A DNA stretch of 64,000 nt, from assembly GCA_037903355.1 (NCBI GenBank), contig JBAJFE010000005.1, forward strand, positions 2,790,001 to 2,854,000, given 5' to 3'. This DNA comes from Trichuris trichiura. Its lineage: Eukaryota > Nematoda > Enoplea > Trichinellida > Trichuridae. The notes under the pieces are model-generated. The model saw only the letters and a list, made by a program, of their open reading frames with translations, was not told the DNA's origin and made no database searches. This document shows positions 33,798-46,649 of this stretch, one piece after another (the first letter of the stretch is position 1; every line of letters starts with the position of its first letter). The position numbers were made by a program, and so were the translations under genes.

Positions 33798-34709
33798 TCC
33801 TTAAAAAGCAATTGAAGTCTAAATGTGGTTAACATCTAGCGTAAATAAAAATACCAACACTTTTAAACTCGACAGACTCTAGAGCTATTAAAGAAGCAGA
33901 AAAGACACCTAAGCCTAAGCCCAAGCCCAAGCAAAACACAAATAACGAAGCTTTCGCGGTTAAAATAAGCTTGCCAAATCACATCTGTCGCTAATGGTTT
34001 TAAAATAAAACAACAGCGAACCTCGGAAAGCGATTTCACTTGCTTAAAATACTAATGACGAAGCTACACTTTGCTATTAAACAAACTCCTTTTAAGGTCG
34101 TCTGCCACAGAAAGAGAACGTTAAAAAACTTAGTAATGCAAACGGACTAACTGTACCGTTTAATTTAGGTTCTTTCCTTTTCAAAAACGCCCTCGCTAAG
34201 GCGAAGCAACAAAAACGAAGCTAAGCGAACGGACTTACAGAAATCTGCTTTTATCGTCTACAGATCGATCCCAAACGAATAAAAATAAAAATAAAAGTGG
34301 AAATTCCTTATCTGACAGCGTACGTGCGAGACCACTACCGCTGCGTGTCAAAACTCAACAAAGAACGCACAACCCTCATTTAAACCGTAAGCTTAATGAT
34401 TAGCAGGTTCGAATAACGAACGTGCACACACTTTAAAGTACTGTAGGTACGCGCAAGCACGGGAAATAAGCAATTTCGTTTATGAAATAGAGCTCCTTGC
34501 TTGGATTTATAAAAGCCAGCTTTATTTACACATCTTCGCGAGCCGTTTGGCTCAATTGCGCGCTAATTCGACAGTCGTCAATTTGTTTTAATTAGAACTT
34601 TCGCGCCTTTGCTATTGGCAACTAAATTTAGTGCTGTTGATGAAACTCCGAGCAATAATTTATTCAGACGACGAAAGGAAATGCGAAGAACAAATTTTAG
34701 ATAAATTTC
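33798..34709. other. Intergenic, with telomere-like repeat
   Basis: About 900 bp between two - strand genes. At 33908-33932 there are two units of CCTAAG followed by degenerate copies, like the nematode telomere unit TTAGGC read on the other strand. No RGS domain or other exon was found here. Confidence 0.45.
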
Positions 34710-36636
34710 CTACAAAAAAGCCGGTCCAGAAATAGGACGTCTCAGCAGTTGTCGCCTTTGCAAACTGTCAACGGATCCGTAGTAGGTGAGCATGTTCACT
34801 TTCTCGACGGCTAAATGCTTGTGGCGACCGTAACTTGGCGCCAGCAAATAGTACCATCCTTCGACTTGCTGAAAGAAAAAATAATAAAAGCTAAATAAAT
34901 TATTTACGCCTTCTCTTGCCGACCTTCGATTCCACCAAACCGCGAATGCTGAACGCCATGCAACCGAGCAGCCCTCCTTTCCTACAAAAGCGTAGTTTAA
35001 AATTTTGTCAGCGCACACTTGGCAAAACCAACTTACTGCGTTACGGCGTCTCGATTCCAAACAGAAACGAAAATGCGCTTTCGATCGTCTTCGGGAAGAA
35101 CTTCGCTTAAAAGAAAAATTTTTTTTTGCGCGTATTACGGTCAAATGACCTTGAAAATCATTCACTAACAAGCTGACGTTCAAGTTGAAAACCGGGGCGT
35201 TGGAACCTGGCACAACTTCCGACTTGTATTGAGTTCGCTTCTCCTCGTCAGGCATTAGCGTCAGCTGAAGGAACCTTTGTCAACAACTTTTTCTTTTTAA
35301 TTATCTAACCTGAAAATCACTTACTCTTATGTAAGCGTTGCAACTAGTGCTGCCCGGAGGCGGTTGCAAATATCTCGCTTGGTCGACTGAAGAAAAAAAT
35401 GAGACAACCCGTCAAGGTAACTGGCATTTTCTTCAAGCTTACTCGAAATGGTCAACATTCCACGATTGAGTATCATGGAGACGTACAATTCGCCTGAAAA
35501 AAATAAGCGGCGGTTAAAGGGTACTTGAAAAGCGGCAAAAAAAATTGAACATCCTTTGGCTACACGCGAACTTGTCAGTTGCCCGCTGAGACTGTCAATC
35601 AAACGAACCTTGTTGCAGAGATGTCAACCAACGATTGGATTTCAAACTTTAGGCTAAGGGACGCCAAGTGACCTTAGGTCTATCAACTTAGGGCCCCCAG
35701 CGATCAACGCTGTCAATCAATAGTTCATACCCGCTAGAATTACTAACATTTGCTTGAGATAAAGGTAAACAATACTTTGACGGTCTACGGATGAGCAGCT
35801 GCTATTAGCGGGATACGAACCTGGCCAATGGGACCTCTTGACGCGTAGAGGTTATTTTCAACCTGATCGCGTCCATCAGCTGCTACGTCTGACAAGTTCA
35901 ACGCAAGCCGAAGGTGATCATCGGCTTGGCGGGAAAATTGGAAGAAAAAAAAATTTGCATGTTTACCTTTAATGCCAAAGGTTTTCAATCCGGCAATGAT
36001 TTTTTTCATCTGAGCCTTTTGGTTGCCGCTGCTTAGCGACTCTTGGGATTCGGACGAACCGGAATTGGTCTGCGAACTGGTCAACGCGCTGTCCGTTGTG
36101 GTCGACTCGCTTTCTTCAACTATTGGACAAACTGCAGCAAGAGCCGGCGTCTCTCTTGGAAGAACACTGTTCAACTTTGGGCGGCATTCCGGTTGACCAC
36201 ATTTGATTGTATTTTTGAAGAACGGGTTCGTTTTTGGAAATTTGTTCGGACTCGGATATGGATAGTACGGTTCGTTGCTGGACGAAAAGGACGAAGACGA
36301 GGAAAGCGGTGGACCAAAGTCGTCACGAAAGTTCGCCCTTTGACGTGTCCGTTGATGAGGACGCAACGAAAGGTATACTTGAGATTGCTGAACGCGTTTA
36401 CCAAACGCATTATCACCGGTTCGACCCTTCGTTAAGGACGACTCCGCAATGTCGACTTGCTTCTTTCCATTTTTGCATACTTGATTCAACAACGTCTTCG
36501 AATAGCGACTAGTCGAAGGTATATTGGCTGAAGATGACGTTCCGCCGGTATCCATTTTGTGCGTCTTCGATCGACAATGCTCAGACGAGTTTTGCTTCAT
36601 GACGGCTCGTTTAAAACGGCCAACCACCGTCAGCAT
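34710..36636 (-). CDS. C2-domain protein, RGS3/RGS-7-like, without RGS domain
   Basis: Eight exons in transcript order: 36636-35967, 35924-35835, 35493-35443, 35386-35325, 35264-35170, 35105-35037, 34981-34924, 34868-34710. They give 417 residues in agreeing phases. The first 250 residues are Ser-rich, low complexity and probably disordered. A C2 domain follows: GELYVSMILNRGMLTI, ARYLQPPPGSTSCNAYIR, LTLMPDEEKRTQYKSEVV, FVSVWNRDAVTQKGGLLGCM and VEGWYYLLAPSYGRHKHL. This matches the C2 domain of vertebrate RGS3 and C. elegans RGS-7 more than synaptotagmin types. The protein then stops after about 35 residues, with no PDZ or RGS domain and none in the next 900 bp. The exon 2 donor (AGAG/gtccc) and its 341-nt intron are the least certain points. 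Confidence 0.8.
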
Positions 36637-39600
36637 TGTTAACAACAAACGGCAAACGTGTACGAAAGTAGAAGAACGAACGAAAAATGTCGCCTTAAGA
36701 GGCACAGCTGCTTGGAGCGATTGAACGCAAGTGACGGTATGCCTTCAAAAGTTGTCGCAAGTAATTGTCACGATGAAGGACAAGAAAGGGACGCTGATCA
36801 GCGGTTCAACATCTGCTGACCAACTGTCTCTCTTTCTCTTTGTCTATGTATGCCACTCGGACCATCAATGGTACCTTGTCGGTCCCTCGACAGGGAAATG
36901 ACGAGAACCAATGTTGGATGGCCAATTAATTGCTTGAAGCTTAGTTGTTGTGTCCGTTTGCTGAGCGACGTTGATTTGACGGCCAAATGCGGTCGAAGGA
37001 AACGGATCGACAAGGACGACGGTTCTCTTCGACCAGTTATTGAATTCGCAGATCCATGAACCACCTGCCAATCAAATTTTGGCTACACGCTGGCATGGCA
37101 CCACGCTCTTTTTCCACATTAAAAGCTGCTCAGCGCCATTGGAAACTATGGAGACAATGGCACCGGTGGGCAGTTGGCTCGCTTGACCTGAGCTGTTTGC
37201 TTGTCCCTGACCGATCGACCATTCGGAGTGACCGTTACGTCGGAAAAAGAAAGGTGCGCTTAGCAGGCGCAACGATTGCACTTTTTGGTCCGACCGGAGC
37301 CCTTATTTGCTAAAAGCGTCATCGATTGACGATTGGACGGATGTCGGCTAATATCCGTTTACTCTTTCCGCCGGATGTTAGCCAAAAGCGGCGTCTTCTT
37401 ATTTACGCGCCAACGTCTGGCTTTGCTCAATTTCTGTCAACAAACCAAACATGGCTAGACGACGCCACGCTTATTTGGAGATTCAATTGAAGGACGAAAA
37501 CAGTGGTCGGACATAGGCGATGGAAGAGCAAACAATTGTCATTTGGGCTTAACCGTTACGCCATGCAAATGTTGCTTGGCTCGCCTTCTCCGCATGTGTC
37601 ATTGCGATTGTGCCTACAAACGGAAATGAGAGGAGACAATGACAATTACTCGACAGCAAATTGCCAAAGGCGTCATAATAGTGCCATTTCAATTTTCAAC
37701 AAGGTTATCGTAACGGAAAACTCTCTGTCCGTCTGTCTGCCTGTCTGTCTTCTCAAAAATGACTACACGAAACAATGCACTGCCGATGAACAAATAGTTG
37801 GCAATTCTAGCAAAAAAAAAAACTTTTTTCTTAAATGCTACACTACCTTTATTGTACCTGCAGGCGAAAAAAAGGCAGTAATCAATAGACGAATGCACGC
37901 GAAGAAAATTAAGGTTGAGAGTTGGCAGAAGCATCGAAACAAAGACGATTAGAAACGCGCCTAGGCTGCAAGTCTAACTTCCATTTCCACTTCCGTATTT
38001 GTCAAAAAAGTTCAACTGCCCCAAAAGAGCAAAACGGTCATGTCGCGCGGGGAGCGAATGAACTCGCGGAAAGTTACAGCGAATTTTTTCCAAAGCCACG
38101 AATTGTCAATACGCGATGTTCAATGATGATCCAAAGGAACATATTCATTCCCGGAAGCGTTTTCCCGCGAGGCTCTCTCTGCTAATGAACTACAAATATG
38201 GAAGGAGGAGACAATTGAGGTCCTATACGCGTTAGGCTTACGAAAGCTGACCAACTATTTAATTAAGCCGTATGTTGTTAAATAACAATAACGTAAGTGG
38301 ACAAGCTGAACGCTGAGCGGGATTTAAGTTGCCAAAAATGGCAGAACTCTGCTATTTTTGGTCTTCGAAAGGAAATGACCATTAAAGGCCGAATGGCAGC
38401 GGAAAGACCAATTTCCGTCGCGATTGACATAAAGCATTTGAGCGTGAAACCTAATCTGCCGGGAGATAACTCGTGAAAGTCGACAAGTTCGTACAATAGC
38501 GGTGTAAACGTCAACTCCGCGCTTAGTGACACAGTTTGATTCATTGTATGATCGCGCGCGGCGGGGATTGTCCCTTTGAGCAGCTTCGTAAGCCTTTCAT
38601 CAAAATGAAAGCATTTCATTTTACTCCCTTAAGAATACGCAACGCTCTGAGGTCGCGTGCATTCTTTAGAAGAGTAGTAGTAATACAACGTAAAGAAAAA
38701 TTGAAAACAGTTTTTACTATTATGTAAATTTTTCTTGAATGTTTTTCATTGAAAAGCAAGCTTTTGATTTCTCAATGAACGAAAGAAAATATTCAAATTT
38801 GAATTAATACTTTTTCACCCATATCGACAAGTATGGAAAAAAAGAGACGATTTTTTCATGCGTACTGTTGAAAGCTTAGTCGGCTAAGGAAAAAGTATGA
38901 AAACAATAAGATAAGGCGTAAATTGTATGCGGGAATTCAAGCTCTCTTATTCGCCTAAAAAAAGAGACCCAAAATTTAATTAGTGCCCCGCATTCAACAC
39001 TAGTCATATTTCGGTTGTTTACGTTACGTGACAATCACGAAAGCGGTGCATGAGAGCTTAACAACTCGACAAAATAGCTTCAAATAAAACTAACTGAAAA
39101 ACAATAACGTTTTATTCAACGGTATATGCTTTAAGCAAAGTAAACTGTTCAATTTCATAATTTTAAATAAGCATAAAATTCGCAGTATTTAATAAGGGGC
39201 TGAACAGCGGTTGAAGTTGAATTATGCAAATCAATGTTCGAGCTCCAACAATGCCCAACAATTTCCATTCGCTACAGCGGGCGAAGTGTGTGTGTTGCAG
39301 CATTGTTTGAATTTTGCATTGAACCGTTCGTACGCAAGCTATGGAAGCTCATTCAAAAAAAACAAGCACATGCCAACTGAATGGCCCACTTTATGCCTTC
39401 AATATTAAATTATTAATTTCTGAATGGACAATCTGATCAGTGCACGATCATTCATGCAATTTTTTGAATATAAAAAAGCGGGATAGAGTCAAGTGAATTT
39501 TTTCGTAGTCTCACTAACCGGTGTACATCGATACAAATCATGTCTAGCGCTGCAGAAAAAAAATACTGCCTTAATAGAATACTGATTCAATATTACTGCG

Positions 39601-42455
39601 TTCACTAATGTACACTCTGTGCTTAATGATCACTCGCCGCAACATAGACTACAAAAATGGACTTCTTCTGTCCAGCCAATCGCCTTCCAAATCCTACTGA
39701 ACAGATCAAGCTCGTGAAGGTTCCATTTTGGGTCAACGCTACGAGAGCCTTATGGTCGAAAGGGTAACATCACCTGCTCGCCTTCATTAGCGTTGCTTTA
39801 AGAGAACAACAACCACGCGATAAGGACTACCGCGCTAATGCCCTTATGGAAAAAGCGGTATTAAGCATAGGAGAAAAGCCCTGGCTAACCATATCGACCT
39901 TGCCACGTCATCTTTACATGGTCGCAATGACGCCGTATGATTGATCGCGAGCAGATGGTACGCAATAGTAACTCTGAGCGAAAAAAATCAAACATGGCAA
40001 TAAAAGAGAGACGAAAAAGGCATTGGATTTTCCAAAAGCCGACCAATAAAAATGACAAGCGGACAGAATTATTTCACATCGTTTATCGAAGAAAAGTATG
40101 CCCCAAAGCGCTGAGCGAATGGACTACTTTTAAATGGTCCATTTTGCGCCCAACCAAAGCGCCAACAAAGGCAATGCAACATTGCTCGACGTCTTCAAGG
40201 AGATTTTGTTGGATAAAAACGGTAATGTCGGTCCGACTGCTTTAAGGCGGATCGGCAATGGCACGTTGCGCAGAAGAGTGCCCATATTCGGCAGCCAACA
40301 ACGAGACGTCGTCTCTTCTTCTGGTCGTTGAACGTTTGAATGACGACCAAAACTGGACGGACGAATTGGCGAAACTTTTTTTTTGACGTACAACCAACTA
40401 TTAAGAGAATACGTTTAGCGTATAGCGTCAATCAGCACAGTTCGACGACCGTGCAGGGAAAAAGTAGCCTATATCGATTGAGGCCAAAAGCATTGCAAGT
40501 ATCTTAACGCGCAGTTTTCAATGCCGGCACTTCCTGAGGCTGTTTTCGCGGTTGCCCACTTTGCGTACACTCTCCACAACCAGTCGCAACTTCAAGCAAA
40601 CAAGCAGACATGGACGGACCATATTTTGTCAGTAACGAAAACTGTCCCATTGCCAAATGAAGGATTGGTAAGTGTGCACAAATCAATATGTTACTCTTAC
40701 CAGCGTCGATATCTTTTGCTAAACATTGCGGATATGACGTCAATATCCATCCGAAATGTCAACTTGAGCAGACTGCAAGATTTTCATTTTTCATTATTAC
40801 AACAACGATAAGAATTTTCGAGGAAGCGCAACGGGTCAGCTTTGTTCTTTTCTTTTATTCGACAGTACACAAATTCCGCAACACTGAGACGTCAACATTT
40901 TTGCCATTAATTGCTCTCTTCGATGCCATCATTAGGAGCGGCAATTCAGAATTCCTCGACATGAAACTGTTAGCCTGATTTTTTGCCCAACTATCGGCGT
41001 TGCAAGCGCGCACCAATTCAACGGCTGAAGAATAAGCAAACGACGTAAGTTTCTTTCGTTCCTTGAAGTTGATTAGCGGCCATACGGAGAGGCGCGACTT
41101 GCGTGTGCGCAAGAATTGACGAAATTCGGTCAGCGAACTGCTAGGTGGCGCTGCTGTCGTGACCAAAAAAGCATTGGAATCTTGCAGTGAGGCGGTTATC
41201 GTTGGGCACAATGATAAAAAGCAGCGACTTTGATTTCCATCCAACACCTATCGACCGGTAATGGCGCAGTAAATTTTTTACGCACCATTTTGTTCGACCA
41301 GTTTCGCGGAATTCGATAGAAACGCCCTTATATGGCTCGCAGCGCAAATAAGGGCTGCTCTTCTTGCAGGAAAGATGATGCAAAAATTCATTTTTATCAT
41401 TTCGCTTTCCTACTTGTAGCTATGGATAACTTAAAGAAACTTAGGAACGCGAAACGTCTTTGCCCACTACTGGCGAAAAGTTACTAAAATAGTATAATTA
41501 TAACTTGAAGACGAAATTGGCTCAAGAAAAGACTTAGGCATTTTGCTTAGTCAGATGTAGTAACACTACTTTGATTGTACTGATTCGCGATACGAGAAAA
41601 GTGTGATCACACTAACCCGTCACGGCTAAGGTTTGCACTTCAAAGGGGTTACGTAATAACTATGCGGTATAATTAAAGGAAGAAAACGTTGTCTACACCG
41701 ACCTTTCAAAAGCAGATAGAAACCTTAGCCGTTTCTCATCGTTATCGCAATAGCTAAACGTAACCTTATCATTTGCTGCGTGAAAAGAGAAGCAGTCGCG
41801 CTATCGGCAGCTCTTGAAAATTGACGAGCCATTCGAACTTCACTGGCAACAAGTGCCCAACGCGTAGCGCATATTGAACCACTGCCAACCTTTGAAATGC
41901 TGTCATTTGATCAAACTTTTCTCAACGACTTCAAATGACGATGGTGAGACTTCGTTACACGCTTTATAGGACAAAATGTAAATGACTCGTTTTATGCTAA
42001 TTTTTACTCGCTCAAAAACCAACTATTTTTTGAACAATGCGCGGACAAGGTTGGCATATAATCGCGTCAATTTTAGCTTGCCAAAACGGTTTCACATTGC
42101 TCATTTTGTTCGTAATTTTTAAAAAAAAAATAACCGATTCAAAAAATTTCAGCAACCGCTCAACGAAGCGTCTGTTAACTTAAGCTTAGGCACGACGTCA
42201 AGAGACTGCCATTGCGCTAACGCGGGCTTGGCTAAACAGGAATAGTAAATTCTAGCTTACTGCTACTTGTCTAAACAGCAGATGCGCAATGCGAAATTTT
42301 CGCATTGCGCTTTAGTGCCTTCGGCTAACCACAGCCGGATGCGCCTACGAGCGATTACGTGGGCTTATTGAAGGTAAGAATACTTTTAGGCAAAAAAATA
42401 GAAAGAACGCCTATGTTGGCTCTTGTCAAGCGATCATTGCCTTATTTGATTGGAA
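36637..42455. other. Long region without a supportable gene
   Basis: 5.8 kb between the C2 gene and the DUF229 gene. Open frames of 80-150 codons occur on both strands (38278-38619 and 40855-41247 on -, 37503-37952 and 39937-40245 on +), with no recognised domain. 39657-39770 opens MDFFCPANRLPNPTEQIKLV and a few neighbouring frames look protein-like, so degraded or fast-evolving exons are possible. Around 36800-37300 the base composition is less AT-rich than in the rest. Nothing firm can be said. Confidence 0.4.
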
Positions 42456-44774
42456 ATGAATAGAAGATGGCTCACCATGGTGTTACGCTGTTTTTTTGGC
42501 TGCCCAATACGACGGCATGCAAAAATTCTATTCATTTTTTCGGTGGCTTCTCTTCTTTTGATGTTTTGTACTCTGATACTGTATGATCACCCTTTGGGCG
42601 TAAAATGCTGCGCCGACTGGTATGCTGATCTGCTCAAGTGCGCTAAATGCGCAATAGCTCTCAGGCTTAAACTGCTCCCTGAAGTTGACGTAGTGAACGG
42701 GCCGTCGGGAAGATTCAACTCTTACGCATCGTCTTCAAAAGACGGTTTTTGCCAGATTCAACCGCAGCATTTAGACGATCCCGAAATCAATAGGCTAATG
42801 CGCATTCCAAAACCGCTGTCGTGTGCCAAAGAGGACAATTGGGTCCGCGTAAAAAATGGATATTTCTTCATTAGACCGGAAGCGTCTGCCCGCCATGGGA
42901 AGATAACCTGCGATTGCCAACCGATTATATTTGTGGACGACTTCAGGTTAAAAAGTTGGATGCTCTACGACGTCACATCGAACAGCTCTGTCCCTACGGA
43001 CTTTATGAAGGTTGCTTGCAACGCGGAAGATGGTACGCAGTACGAGAACTATCACGCAAACGTGGTTCCACAATTGGATGTGATCAACAGGGTTCAGTAC
43101 CGCTCGTCAACTGCGCTTCCTGTAAACTTGTACATTCTTGCCTTCGACAGCGTCTCGCGACTTCAGTTCATGAGAAAAATGCGGCAAACCTATAAATACA
43201 TTACTACGGTTCTTAAGGGTATTGTTTTAGAGAAATATAACATATTGGGCGACGGCACAACGGCGGCTATAATACCGCTATTAACTGGCAAAACCGAACT
43301 AGAGCTGCCAGTAACGCTGAAAGGTGTAGAAAATGCATCCTACGTTGACGTATACCCCTTCATTTGGAATGAATTGAAAAAGTTAGGCTACGCAACGCTT
43401 TACGGAGAAGACGGCGCCAAAATTGGAACTTTCACCTATCGACTCAAAGGCTTCAAGCGACAGCCGACCGACCACTATATGCGCGTATTCTACAGAATGA
43501 CCGAAGGTTCAAACGGCTACCGCCTTTGCTACGGAAGCAAGCCGCAAATTCAAGTTCATCTCAACTACGTTAACGACTTCTTCTCCGCCTACAAACAAAG
43601 GCTCAAGTTCGCATTCCAATTTCACAGCGCTTATAGTCACGACGACCACAATATGCTCTCGTTGGCCGACCAAGACGTCAAAGAGCATTTAAAGTCTTTG
43701 TACGGTAAGCAACACTAAGCGCTATAGCTTACGCATTTTTATAATTTCAGCGGTTAAGGCACATTTCTGTATACGCAGCCTTTTTGTTTTTTTAACTTCA
43801 TAGCCACGCGATGCGATTGTCTTGTTAGCTAGGCAGCGAAGCGCAGCTTTCTGTGAAACTTTTTGAAGACGTCGCTCATAACCTGAGCATCAAAAGCGCT
43901 TGTGTACTGTAGCTACTAATTAATCGACAAAATAAGAAGCTGACTTTACGGTTAAGCATTGCCGCCTTATGACAAAAGTTGTTTAGAAGACAATTTTTTA
44001 AACGGCACCATCTTGGTGGTCATGTCCGACCATGGATCAAGATTTTCGTCCGTCAGGCGTACCTCGCAAGGAAAGTTGGAGGAATTGAACCCGTTCGTTT
44101 CGGTCGTGTTGCCTTCGTGGTTTCGACAAGCCTATCCCGACTTGGCGAGCAATCTGAAAATCAACGGAAAACGGTTAACGACTCCTTTTGATCTGCACGC
44201 AACGTTGGAGAGTGTTTTAAAATTTCCCCCGCCAAAAAAAGGAAACTTGAGCCAGCGGGCTATAAGCCTATTCACCGAAATACCAGCGAACAGACAATGC
44301 AAACATGCCGATATAGAACCCCAATGGTGTCCTTGCCTTATGTGGAAAAAAGTTGCAAATGACACCGTATTTGCATGGTACGTTGGAGAACAAATCGTCA
44401 ATGCTTTCAATAAAAGGCTTGAAAAGCAAAGCAACCTGTGCGCTCCGCTAAGTCTTCACTCCGTTGTCGATGTGCAGCTGAGTCAGCAAAGCAACGAATA
44501 CATTGAGTTCGTGGAATCTACAGCCTATGTTCGCGGTTTTCTATCGCGCACATTCGTCAGCCGCTATATGACGTACCGACTGACAATAAGTACGCATCCC
44601 GGAAACGCTCTCTACGAGACAACCGTAATTTTGGATACAACAATGAACTTGCTACAAATAGATATGAATGTTGTTTCTCGCATAAATGCGTACGGTTCTA
44701 AACCGCACTGCGTTTTAGACATAGATTCGTCCTTAGCTAAATGGTGCGTTTGTTATGACAAGCTCAACAGTTGA
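42456..44774 (+). CDS. DUF229-family membrane protein (sulfatase/phosphatase-like)
   Basis: Two exons, 42456-43704 and 43957-44774, joined in phase 1, for 688 residues. The family is large in nematodes and has the alkaline phosphatase/sulfatase fold; its substrates are mostly unknown. The N-terminus has a basic end, then one hydrophobic segment (about residues 23-43, KILFIFSVASLLLMFCTLIL), suggesting a type II anchor with the domain outside the cell or in the lumen. Core motifs are LAFDSVSRLQFMRKM (candidate nucleophile Ser), GDGTTAAIIPLLTGK, HSAYSHDDHN and ILVVMSDHGSR, with metal-binding Asp and His residues in the usual places. A Cys-rich C-terminal part follows (CKHADIEPQWCPC). The start is the first ATG in frame. 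The 252-nt intron is unusually long for the window. Confidence 0.87.
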
Positions 44775-46649
44775 AGAAAAGCTTAATAAACTTGTTTCAA
44801 ATACAAAAGGGAAAATGAATGAAAATTCAAAAATGTACAATGCGTCTTGCAACTGTCTTCTTGACAAAAAGCAAACCACTGCAATACGTACTTTGGCATT
44901 CTTTCAACCTCTTGCGTACTTAAAAAGTGCACTGTGCGCACGGTTCGCAAATGTCGCCCTTTCTTTTGCTGCCAAATCGATCATGAGCGCTTCACGTGCT
45001 GAAACAAACATTGCAACTTGAAGATTATCAATTACCTTCCAAAAACGACAGAGCAAATGACGTTTTCTGTCACTCAGCCTTGTTCAACAAAACGTTACGT
45101 GACAACATTTAATAAATGGCTCAAACGTGTTTGCTGATCTTTCTAAATTGTTATGAACAAAGTATTTTACGCTGATTTCGTAAATCTTAGGGGTGGTAAG
45201 GTACGGTATTTTTCGAAAACTTTGAAAATTGGCAAAAAACAAAAGCGTAAAAACCTGGTCAGTAAGTAGTACTTACGTTTAAGCACTCGTGAAAATCAAA
45301 CAAGCACGCAATGAAGCAAAACAAGTTAAAATCGACTCCTAAAGCTGCAAGATACAGATTTTCAAATCGATCGATCGAACACGCAGGTTCAGTCTGTAGC
45401 AGTTGACAACTTGGCCTGAGACACGTTGTCTCAAGCATTGGAGCATTTGTTTTAATCTTTTTTTGTAGCAATATTTTTTTCGGTCCGTTTTTATTAACGT
45501 TTTTCTATAAATGAGTCAGCAAAGCAACGAATACATTGAGTTCGTGGAATCTAACAAAAAAAAGATCAGAACAAATTTTCTACAAGCCCGTTACAATAAA
45601 ATAAAAACGAAAAAAGAAGAAAAACAAGCATTGGGGCAGTACTAGTGTGCGTTGTTTACGCGGTTAGCGATTTCCTGCACATAACTTTACTTCCATAGTG
45701 AACTTTTGTAAAGGATGCGTAGCTCTTCACAAATGCACCTGGAATAGCCATATTCAATATTAAACAAGTATACAATTTTGCGATGCAAGTAACCTGTAAA
45801 TTTTTCTCTTCAAAACTCAGCTCATGATAAGGCATTTCGGCTGTAATTGCTTGACTTAAAAAACGCCTATTCACTTGTTGGGTTTTAGCGTCGCTTTTTT
45901 TCAGGCTTGAAGAACCTGTACTTGAATATTTCTGCAGTTAAGACGACGTGATCCTGCAAATCAAAATACTGTACGATAGTGGCAGCGGTGTACCGGCAGG
46001 TTGGCAGTGACAGTATTTTTTTACGTGTTTAATCAATTTGTCTCTTCCCTTTTAGTTGTTGGTTCGTTTATCAGCCGCTTGATTCTGTGCATGGAATAGC
46101 TGTGCCATTTCAAGGTGTCATTTTTTCGCATTTTTTGTACGTCGCTAGCGATTGCTTACTTGCCCACCTAAGGAAGTTTGCAAGTGTTTTAGCGAACGTT
46201 GCGTAACGATCTAGTTTTTAAGCTTTTGTTTTTTAAGTATTACTCAACTTCGGCTGCCAGTTGGCGTTAGCTGTAATGTCAAATTTGAACTTTTCACTAG
46301 TTCCCTATCAATCCTGTTAGAGCTATGATCGACGTTTACTTTTATCGTTTTTAGAAAGTGTTCATGCAGGTTGAACGGAAACTACTCATCAGCAAAGTCC
46401 CAAAAAGTCAAAGTTGACAATATCTCTGTTTTAGGGCAGTTTCCTCATTGTTTACGTTGTACCATAAAGAAGTACCAACTAATAACCTGAGTACTTAAAA
46501 TCTTTAGTTCATTCAGCTTAAGTAATTGCACGCCGGCAGAATAAGCTCGTGGCCAAATTTAGAAAAAAAGAAGTGGGCCCCTTTGCGTACATTGTTGCTT
46601 TCACGCATTTTGATCGTTCTAAAAAGAAATACACGATTTCAGGACCTCT
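44775..46649. other. Intergenic, DUF229 gene to NNT
   Basis: 1.9 kb of AT-rich sequence. It holds a 42-bp copy of DUF229 coding sequence (listed separately) and unrecognised short frames, such as 44755-45021 on the + strand and 45656-45874 on the - strand. The last part should include the NNT promoter. Confidence 0.4.
45512..45553 (+). repeat. Exact 42-bp copy of DUF229 coding sequence
   Basis: Identical to 44479-44520 inside exon 2 of the DUF229 gene, about 1 kb downstream. Here it follows an A, creating an ATG (MSQQSNEYIEFVES in the same frame), and the frame then runs on through a Lys-rich stretch for 43 codons in all. Confidence 0.9.

Noticed and set aside
36043..36435. 130-codon + strand frame opposite the first exon of the C2 gene
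   Set aside because: Shadow of the Ser-rich coding exon on the other strand.
37056..37952. Open frames of 85-149 codons in 37-38 kb
   Set aside because: No domains, signal sequence or splice pattern; composition is like the surroundings. Left as unassigned.
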